A stretch of DNA of 64,000 nt, taken from assembly GCF_032405125.1 (NCBI RefSeq), contig NC_091084.1, positions 40,358,501-40,422,500 on the forward strand, read 5' to 3'. Positions 55,980 through 64,000 of this stretch are shown in pieces. Each line of letters starts with the position of its first letter. Position 1 is the first letter of the stretch. Source of the stretch: Capricornis sumatraensis (Eukaryota; Chordata; Mammalia; Artiodactyla; Bovidae). The notes under the pieces were generated by a model. It had not been told where the DNA came from. It searched no databases and worked only from the letters and a program-made list of their open reading frames with translations. A program made the translations under genes and the position numbers.

Positions 55980-57400
55980 TGGTACAATAATGGATCAGAT
56001 TTATCTGACTCATGAGAGTTGATTACGTACATCTCTTTCCAACTCTGTGTTCAGCAATGTCACACAAGTAGCTTGATATTGGCTGCATTGGGAGTATTTA
56101 CACCATGGAAATCAGCAAACACTACAAACCAGGGTTTTCTCTTTCTCCAAAGAACCAACTGCTAATCATTTACTAGCCCATCCTTGGTGGCAGCGGCAGC
56201 CTTAAGCTGGAGCCAGTGGTATTTTTCTGACCTAATGATGGTGAATGAGGGAGGAAGAACTCAAGACACTCACTGGGTGTCAAGATATAGATCCATGGGC
56301 AAGGGCTGTGTGTCAGTGCTCCCCGAACTGGTTGTGCTTCAGAATTCGCTGAAGACTTTCCCAGTCTACTGATGTTCAAGTCCGGCCTCAGAGCTACTGG
56401 ATCCAAATCTCTGGGTGGGGCACAGAAGGTTTCTAAATGTTCTCAAAATGATTGTGGTCAATGAAATGGCATATGGGGATCTTTGCTGTGTGTCTCAAGA
56501 CACTAAGGCCCCGCAAGAAGATGATAAGGTGCAATTTCTGAGGACACAGATTTCCTAAACAGGTCTCCTGTCTCTTCACATAAGGCTTGTGTCACCTGTC
56601 ATAGTTCGATGGGATCTGGGTTATGATGGTGACAAAGAGAATGATACAGGGCCTGAACAAGGAAGAGATTGGAATGTTATGAGGAAAATGTGCTTTGGAA
56701 AGATTTTTTTTTTTGAGTGCTTACATAAAGTTTTGCCAGACATATTTCTTTTGAGTTTAGTCCATTGTATCACCTGCTACTGAGTTCCTGATGGACTTCA
56801 CAAGGTAATAAAATATCTTATGAGGCCGATATAACTCCAGTTCCCATTGCAGCTGAAAGTAATCTTAGTCCCAGCAAAAACTGCTGACTTGGGTTGGAGA
56901 AGACAGTGATCTCAAGGCCAGACTCTTCAATGAGGGCTGGCAGTGACCAGAAGGTTGGTAGGTAGCAGAGACCAGGGGGACAGAGGCTGGGTGTGAGGAG
57001 CCTTGAAGGAGCATGGTTTTTTCCATAAGGTGGGATGTGAGGAGGTGATGGAAACAAGATAAAGCCTGACCCGTCCTTCTGCTTTGAGTTATGTAGGATG
57101 CAGGGGGACAAATGCCCTTCCCTTGGGAGGTTGGGAAGGCACACATAGAGACCAGGTTTTTTATTAGGGGGAGATGGAGGGAGAGTTGTGTGATGAGGTT
57201 ACGGATGTAAAGGGGCTCTGGAGGACACATTAGGACCATCCAGATATTTCCCACTGCTTGAAAGTGTCAGGAAGTCTCCCCAGAATGGGATCTGAATTTC
57301 CCTACCATGGTTGTCCTGCTATATAGATTGTATATCAGTTGCATCATTTATCACACTGCATTGTAATTTTTAAAAACTGGGTTTATGTTCTATGTCCAAA
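55980..57400. other. SPON1 intron, no feature seen
   Basis: Apparently unique intronic sequence. I see no splice-bounded exon, RNA gene or clear repeat. Confidence 0.45.
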
Positions 57401-57410
57401 TTCCAGGTGC

Positions 57411-57645
57411 AGTGAAAACAGCCTAGGTCTTGAAATGTGGCAGGCCTAGGTTTGAATTCCAATTCTTTTTTTCTAGCTATGAAGTTTTTGGCAAGTCATT
57501 TCACCGGTCTGATCCTCAGTTTATTCATACATAAAATGAGTACAGTGACTCTATCTACTTTTGAGTTGCAATGGAGAATAAATCAGATATTGTCTGGAAG
57601 ATTCCACTGTATTGTCTGAGATACAATAGGCTCCAATAATACTTA
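57411..57645 (+). repeat. MIR SINE
   Basis: Sense MIR: 'gcaggcctaggtttgaattcc', 'ggcaagtcatttcaccggtctgatcctcagttt', 'acataaaatgagtacagtg' and 'gttgcaatggagaataaatcag'. One of the clearest MIR copies here. Confidence 0.75.
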
Positions 57646-58749
57646 GCCCTCCCTCCTTGACTAAATCATCTCCAGTTCTTCATGGTCTGACACCATTCAT
57701 GGTTTCATGAAGGTGCACAAACTATGTTGGTAGATTATGAGCTGGTTAAAGGAATGAATGGGTAAGTGAATAAAGGCATTAATTAATTAATGCTAATTTT
57801 AAGAAAGATAGGTTATTGCAAACATTGAAAGTTGAAAGGACTCACCCATGGCAGAAGGAACTTCTCTTGCAGTTCAACTATTTAGCCCAGGCCAGATCTT
57901 CTTGTCCTGTTTTGAGGTCAGGGCCATTCCTTTGTCCTGACCTTGGCATAATGAGGCATGAAAAGCTTGTAGCTTTTTTTTCTATTTTAATCCTTCTCTC
58001 CATTTAATGGGCTATATTTCCTCTGGAAACAGTAGGGTGAACATCACCAAGATAATGGGTAATAACATTAACATTACCACCACTGGCATGATCCAGATAT
58101 TATTCAATTAAAGTAATAACTCCTAATGCAGGATGAATTGTTTTTATCTTGAAAATCTAATTCAGCCATCAGCTCACCATCATATTCAGATGACAGAAAT
58201 TACCTTTAAGTCATAGATCTGTAATGTGATATTGAAATGGAATTCTAATTATATTTTATGATGTTATATTATAGATGTTTTTAAGGTCAGAGTGTATAGC
58301 TTGTTATGTTTTCATTTTCTATCCCAGGCAATTTAAAATCCTTTTCAAATATATAATGAACAAAAATTAGAAAATTTGGGGAGCAAAATCACTTCAAAGA
58401 AGTGCTTAAAACAACCTAACAGTGTCACCTTTGTGAAGGTAATAATAAAAAGACTATCATTGTTACTTAACTTTTATACTGCCTTCTGAAGACAGAGATG
58501 CGGAAGAATAGTCACCTTCCAATAGCGGAATTTAAGAGCTTTGTCACCTAGGATGTTGGCTGGACCATGTCCAGTGAATACCTCTCCTTTCCTGGCCCAG
58601 CACCTTGATTTTGGTGGTATGTGCAGAGGGTATCGAGAGGAAATGGTTCCTACTACCAAATTGTCAAGATGTAGAAGAAATACTCAACAGTGAGAAATAG
58701 GACAGTCAAATGGACTTTATGTATCTATGAGGGCTTGGGTCTGAGCCAC

Positions 58750-58895
58750 CAGCCCTGGGTCAGGAAGATCCCCTGGAGAAGGGAATGGCAACCCTCTCCA
58801 GTATTCTTGTCTGGAGAATTCCAAGGACAGAGGAGTCTGGCTGGCTACAATCCATGGGGCCGCAAAGCATCGGACACAATTCAGATACACACAGA
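58750..58895 (+). mobile_element. Bov-A SINE monomer
   Basis: A sense Bov-A body from 'gtcaggaagatcccctggag' to 'cggacacaattcagatacac'. The tRNA head is largely missing. Confidence 0.82.
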
Positions 58896-60610
58896 CACAT
58901 GAGTGCTTTGGTAGCACAACAGCCATATGTTGTCAAGTCTTTTTGAGAAGCCATAATCTTAACAGAATATGAAAAGGAAAAAAGATATGACACTGAAAGA
59001 TGAAGTTCCCAGGTGAGTTCAATTCAGTTGATCAGTTGTGTCCAGCTCTTTGAGACCCCATGAACTGCAGCATGCCAGGATTCCCTGTCCATCACCAACT
59101 CCTGGAGCTTGCTCAAACTCATGTCCATAGAGTTGGTGATGCCATCCAACCATCTCATCCTCTGTCCTCTTCTCTTCCTGCCTTCAATTTTCCCAGCATC
59201 AGGGTCTTTTTCAATGAATCAGTTATTCCCATCAGGTGTCCAAGTATTGGAGTTTCAGCTCCAGCATCAGTCCTTCCAATGAATATTCGGGACTGATTTT
59301 CTTTAGGATTGACTGGTTTAATCTCCTTGTGGTCCAAGCAATTCTCAAAAGTCTTCTCCAACACCACAGTTCAAAAGCATCAGTTCTTTGGTGCTCAGCT
59401 TTCTTTATGGTCCATATCTCACATCCATGCATGACTACTGGAAAAACCATAGCTTAGACTACATGGACCTTTGTTGGCAAACTAATGTCTGCTTTTTAAC
59501 ATGCTGTCTAGGTTGGTCATAGCTTTTCTTATAAGGAGTGTCTTTTAATATCATGGCTTCAGTCACCATCTGAAATGATTTTGGAGCTCAAGAAAATAGT
59601 TTCTCACTGTTTCCATTGTTTCCCCATCTATTTGCCATGCTAGTGGAAGTGATGGAATTCCAGTTGAGCTATTTCAAATCCTGAAAGATGATGCTGTGAA
59701 AGTGCTGCACTCAACATGCAAGCAAATTTGGAAAACTCAGCAGTGGCCACAGGACTGGAAAAGGTCAGTTTTCATTCCAATCCCAAAGAAAGGCAATGCC
59801 AAAGAATGGTCAAACTACTGCACAATTGCACTCATCTCACATGCTAGTAAAGTAACGCTCAAAATTCTCCAAGCCAGGCTTCAGCAATATGTGAACTGTG
59901 AACTTCCAGATGTTCAAGCTGGTTTTAGAAAAGGCAGAGGAACCAGAGATCAAATTGCCAACATCCTCTGGATCATCGAAAAAAACAAGAGAGTTCCAGA
60001 AAAACATCTATTTCTGCTTGATTGACTATGCCAAAGCCTTTGACTGTGTGGATCACAATAAACTGTGGAAAATTCTGAAAGAGATGGGAATACCAGACCA
60101 CCTGAACTGCCTCTTGAGAAATCTGTATGCAGGTCAGGAAGCAACAGTTAGAACTGGACACGGAGCAACAGACTGGTTCCAAATAGGAAAAGGAGTATGT
60201 CAAGGCTGTATATTGTCACCCTGCTATTTAACTTCTATGTAGGGTACATCATGAGAAACACTGGGCTGGAAGAACACTATGCTGGCAAGTTGGAATCAAG
60301 ATTGCCGGGAGAAATATCAATAACCTCAGATATGCAGATGACACCACCCTTATGACAAAAGCTGAAGAGGAACTAAAAAGCCTCTTGATGAAAGTGAAAG
60401 AGGAGAGTGAAAAAGTTGGCTTGAAGCTCAACATTCAGAAAACGAAGATCATGGCATCTGGTCCCGTCACTTGATGGGAAATAGATGGGGAAACAGTGGA
60501 AACAGTGTCAGACTTTATTTTTTTGGGCTCCAAAATCACTGCAGATGGTGATTGCAGCCATGAAATTAAAAGACGCGTACTCCTTGGAAGGAGAGTTATG
60601 ATCAGCCTAA

Positions 60611-60826
60611 GTGAAAGAAAGTGTAAGTGAAGTCACTCAGTCGTGTCTGACTCTTTGCAACCCGTGGACTGTAGCCCACCAAGCTCCTCCGTCCATGAGA
60701 TTCTCCGGCAAAAATAGTGGAGTGGCCTGCCATTTCCTTCTCCAGGGGATCTTCCTGACCCAGGGATCGAACCTAGGTCTCCCATCTTGCAGGCAGATGC
60801 TTTAACCTCTGTACCACAGTCTCCCA
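60611..60826 (-). mobile_element. Bov-tA SINE inside BovB
   Basis: Minus-strand Bov-tA: the tail 'gtgaaagaaagtgtaagtgaag' abuts the interrupted BovB, and the head complement 'cctctgtaccacagtctccc' is partly degraded. Confidence 0.85.
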
Positions 60827-60839
60827 GAAAACCTCCTAT

Positions 60840-61591
60840 AGAGAGACAGAACTTCAGATCCAAGTACTAACATCAAAGATTTCAAGGGAGGAAAGGAAGC
60901 CAGGTTGAAAGAAGAGGGGGAGGAGGTGGGAGATGGTGGGGGTGGGTGGCGGGGTGGCTAAAGGGGTGGCCTTACAGTCATCTCCTGCCACCTACAGATA
61001 CCCAGGCATTATGGGACTTTTCCCTGGGCCTCCAGAGAAGGGAGGACTGGAACTCAGCCCTACCAGAAATCAGACCAGACCAGAACCAGAATTCAAGTTC
61101 TCTGCCAAGAGGAGGTGATCAGTCTCCAGCCCTCAGCTCAGGCTGAGGGCCGTTTGACCAGATTCCTGCGTCCAGGACTGGGGGACTAGAAAAACAGGGA
61201 AGGATAGGAAGGGTTAAGGAGAGGAAAGAGAGAGGGAAGGGGAGAGAGGTCAATAAAGTCTCTTGTTCCTTACAGTCGGGGCACTCTGGCCAGTTGTCCA
61301 CATCAGGAGGAGACCAGGGACAAAAGGGTCCCAGTTGCGGCTGCTGGGTCTGGTCCATTGGCAGGCAAGCCGGCCCCTGAGTACCCTGAGTGGTCAGGAT
61401 GTCAGTTTCAGAGAAGAAGAGTCCCCGCCAGAGTTGCCATTTGTTGCAGGAAGGCAGACCCCTTCCAGGGCCCGAAACTGGGCTCTTGTCTAACACTCGG
61501 AAATGAATTGTCTGAGGAGACACATGTGCTGACAAAGCAAGAGATTTTATTGGGAAAGGGCACCCAGGTGGAGAGCAGTAGGGTAAGGAAA
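60840..61591 (-). mobile_element. Endogenous retrovirus fragment: LTR 3' end plus leader
   Basis: Read on minus, 61591 to about 61443 resembles the 3' part of a gammaretrovirus-type (ERV1) LTR. It has an AATAAA at 61551-61546, then a region ending 'ctgccttcctgcaaca', and a leader after it that begins 'tggcaactctggcgggg'. A frame from 61535 to 61119 is open across the LTR/leader (138 codons) but shows no recognisable Gag motif. The low end contains G-rich sequence near 60910-60965. No pol or env is present. Family assignment is tentative. Confidence 0.5.
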
Positions 61592-62226
61592 AGCATATTA
61601 AAAAGCAGAGACATTACTTTGCCAACAAATGTCCATCTAGTCAAGGCTATGGTTTTTCCAGTAGTCATGTATAGATGTGAGAGTTGGACTGTGAAGAAAG
61701 CTGAGCGCTGAAGAACTCATGCTTTTGAACTGTGGTGTTGGAGAAGACTCTTGAGAGTCCCTTGGACTGCAAGGAGATCCAACCAGTCCATTCTAAAGGA
61801 GATCAGTCCTGGGTGTTCTTTGGAAGGAATGATGCTAAAGCTGAAACTTCAATACTTTGGCCACCTCATGCAAAGAGTTGGCACATTGGAAAAGACTCTG
61901 ATGCTGGGAGGGATTGGGGGCAGGAGGAGAAGGGGACGACAGAGGATGAGATGGCTGGATGGCATCACTGACTCGATGGACATGAGTTTGAGTGAACTCT
62001 GGGAGTTGGTGATGGACAGGGAGGCCTGGTGTGCTGTGATTCATGGGGTCGCAAAGAGTTGGACACAACTGAGCGACTGAACTGATGGGATCAGATGCCA
62101 CAATCTTCATTTTCCGAATGTTGAGTTTTAAGCTAGCTTTTTCAGTCTACTAATTTCACTTTCATCAAGAGGTTCTTTAGTTTCTCTTTGCTTTCTGCCA
62201 TTAGGGTGGTGTCATCTGCATATCTG

Positions 62227-64000
62227 ATGACCCAGGTCAGCAGGTGCCCAATATACTACTGGAGAAGCGTGGAAAAATAGCTCCAGAAGGAATGAAAAGG
62301 CAGAGCTAAAGTGGAAACAATGTCCAGTTGTGGATGTGTCTGGTGGTGAAAATGAAGTCTGATGCTGTAAAGAACAATACTGCATAAGAACTTGGAATGT
62401 TAGGTCCATGAGTTAAGGTAAATTGGAAGTGGTCACAGGAGATGGCAAGAGTGAACATCAACATTTTAGGAATCAATGAACTAAAATGGACTGGAATGGA
62501 GGAATTTAATCCATATGATCATTATATCTACTACTTTGGGCAAGAATCCCTTAGAACAAATGGAGTAGCCCTCATAGTCAACAAAATAGTCTGAAATGCA
62601 GTACCTGGGTGCAATCTCAAAAATGACAGAATGATCTCTGTTTGTTTCCAAGGCAAACCATTCAATATCACAGTAATCCAAGTCTATGCCCCAGACACTA
62701 ATACCAAAGAAGCTGAAGTTGAATGGTTCTCTGAAGACCTACAAGACCTTCTAGAATGAACACCCCCAAAAGATGTCCTTTTCATCATAGGAGACTGGAA
62801 TGCAAAAGTAGGAAGTCAAGAGATACCAGGAGTAACAGACAAGTTTGACCTTAGAGTACAGAACGAAGCAGGGCAAAGGTGAACAGAGTTTTGCCAAGAG
62901 AATGCACTGGTCATAGCAAACACCCTCTTCCAACAACACAAGAGAAGACTCTACACATGGACACCACCAGATGGTCAATACTGAAATCAGATTGATTACC
63001 TTCTTTGCAGCCAAAGATGGAGAAGTTCTATACAGTCAGCAAAAACAAGACCAAGAGCTGACTGTGGCTCAGGTCATGATCTGCTTATTGCAAAATTCAG
63101 ACTTAAATTGAAGAAAGTAGGGAAAACCACTAGGCCATAAGCAAAGTAATGCTCAAATTTCTCCAAGTCAGGCTTCAACAGTATGTGAACTGAGAAATTC
63201 CAGATGTTCAAGCTGGATTTACAAAAGGCAGAGGAACAGAGATCAAATTGTCAACATCTATTGAATCATAGAGAAAACAAAAGAATTCCAGAAAGACATC
63301 TACTTCTGCTTCATTGACTACACTAAAGCCTTTGACTGGGTAGATCATAACAAACTGTGGAAAATTCTTCAAGAGATGGGAATACCAGACCACCTTACCT
63401 GCCTCCTGAGAAACCTGTATAGAGGTCAAAAAGCAACAGTTAGAATGGGACATGGAAAAACAGACTGCTTCAAAACTGGGAAAGGAGTATGTCCAGGCTG
63501 TATATTGTTACCCTGCTTATTTAACTTATATGCAGAGTACCTCATCCAGATAATGAATCTGCTTATTTAACTTATATGCAGGGTACATCATCCGGATAAT
63601 GCTGGGCTGGATGAAGCACAAGTTGGAATCAAGATTGTCAGGAGAACTATCAATAACCTCAGTTGTGCAGATGATACCACCCTTATGGCAGAAAGTGAAG
63701 AGTACTAAAGAGCCTCTTGATGAAAGCAAAAGAGGAGAGTGAAAAAGTTAGCTTAAAACTCAGCATTCAGAAAACGAAGATCATGGCATCTAGTCCCATC
63801 ACTTCATGGCAAATAGATGGGGAAACAATAGAAACAGTGACAGACTTTATTTTCTTGGGTTCCAAAATCACTGCAGATGGTGACTGCAGCCACGAAAAGA
63901 CACTTTCTCCTTGGTAGAAAAGCTATGACAAACCTCAACAGTGTATTTAAAAGCTAAGACATTACTATGTCAACAAAGGTCCATATAGTCAAAGCTATGG
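62227..64000 (+). mobile_element. BovB LINE with internal deletion, runs off the right edge
   Basis: Sense BovB from its 5' region (cagcaggtgcccaatatac, near 62239). It continues through the endonuclease (ISVCFQGKPFNITVIQVYAP-like codons 62636-62690, DWNAKVGSQEIPGV at 62792-62830) to 'ggaaaaccactaggcc' at about 63137. The sequence then jumps to 'aagcaaagtaatgctcaaattt' of the RT domain, skipping roughly 0.8 kb of consensus. The RT part (FIDYTKAFDWVDHNK, 63313) follows to the window end. A 46-bp tandem duplication lies at 63513-63604. Many stops; non-coding. Confidence 0.85.
63513..63604 (+). repeat. 46-bp tandem duplication within BovB
   Basis: Two adjacent copies of a unit that starts ctgcttatttaacttata, at 63513-63558 and 63559-63604. 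They differ at only a few positions and are not part of the BovB consensus as I know it. Confidence 0.85.

Larger units (their letters stand above)
59641..62082 (+). mobile_element. BovB LINE, plus strand, inserted into the minus-strand copy
   Basis: The first part (59641-60610) runs from 'tagtggaagtgatggaattcc' through the RT domain (DWKRSVFIPIPKKGNAK, FCLIDYAKAFDCVDHNK) to 'gttatgatcagcctaa'. The second part (61592-62082) resumes with 'agcatattaaaaagcagagac' and continues to the tail 'gagcgactgaactga'. The break is filled by 981 bp of other repeats. Frameshifts occur near 59980, 60230 and 60275, with a stop near 60472. Confidence 0.85.
59016..62226 (-). mobile_element. BovB LINE, minus strand, split by a sense BovB copy
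   Basis: The 3' part is at 59016-59640: tail complement 'gttcaattcagttgatcagttg', through the C-terminal region back to the segment before the IDGETVE codons. The next part toward the 5' end is at 62083-62226, from the 'gatgggatcagatgcc' complement back to the catalytic-box region (complement of 'gtgtcatctgcatatctga'). In the family consensus these two pieces are adjacent with only about three bases missing. They are therefore one copy opened by the insertion of the plus-strand element at 59641-62082. Confidence 0.8.

Noticed and set aside
26125..64000. Additional upstream SPON1 exons (reelin or early FS domain)
   Set aside because: I looked for the expected residues (for example the segment ending in IRQQ and the NWSEKTHP region) and found none, so they probably lie beyond the window.
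1..64000. CRISPR arrays, bacterial operons, phage or plasmid features
   Set aside because: No regularly spaced direct repeats, no dense short-spaced coding layout and a clear mammalian exon/intron and repeat content.

Overview
The window is nuclear DNA from a ruminant (cow, sheep, goat or a close relative). Repeats diagnostic for ruminants occur throughout: BovB LINEs with (ACTGA)n tails, Bov-tA SINEs, tRNA-Glu-derived CHR SINEs and bovine-type L1 3' tails. They lie over an older mammalian layer of L2, MIR and MaLR LTRs. Nothing bacterial, plasmid-like or CRISPR-like is present.

The one functional gene I can support is the 3' part of SPON1 (F-spondin), on the minus strand. Ten coding exons between 26124 and 7357 give 1,599 nt, which is 532 codons plus TAA. 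They encode the end of the spondin (FS) domain, an acidic linker and all six thrombospondin type 1 repeats (TSR1-6). Every exon is bounded by AG/GT splice sites and the phases join without error. The 3' UTR probably runs from 7356 to about 5140. Upstream exons (signal peptide, reelin domain, most of the FS domain) lie beyond the right edge, so 26125-64000 is intron as far as I can read it.

Layout: 1-1250 holds the 5' end of a minus-strand L1. 1250-5140 is 3' flank with an L2 fragment. 5140-7356 is the SPON1 3' UTR. 7357-26124 holds the exons and short introns, with MaLR, mariner, MIR, L2, Bov-tA and CHR insertions. 26125-38170 is intron with a PDHB processed pseudogene (28041-29505) and a long L2 broken by three SINEs. 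38173-41838 is one BovB insertion with an inverted 5' half, flanked by a target-site duplication. 41840-58980 is intron with L1 tails, LTRs, SINEs and a BovB copy that keeps an open reverse-transcriptase frame. 59016-64000 is a nest of BovB copies, one of which is itself split by an ERV and Bov-tA block.

I found no undescribed gene system. The most informative observations are structural: the twin-primed BovB with matching ends, the three-level nest at 59.0-62.2 kb, a CHR SINE split by an LTR-like insert, the all-phase-1 TSR exon series, a SPON1 splice donor inside a (GT)n tract, and a few repeat-free intronic blocks that could be regulatory. Repeat boundaries are estimates from reading the sequence, and family names come from recalled consensus sequences, not from a search.
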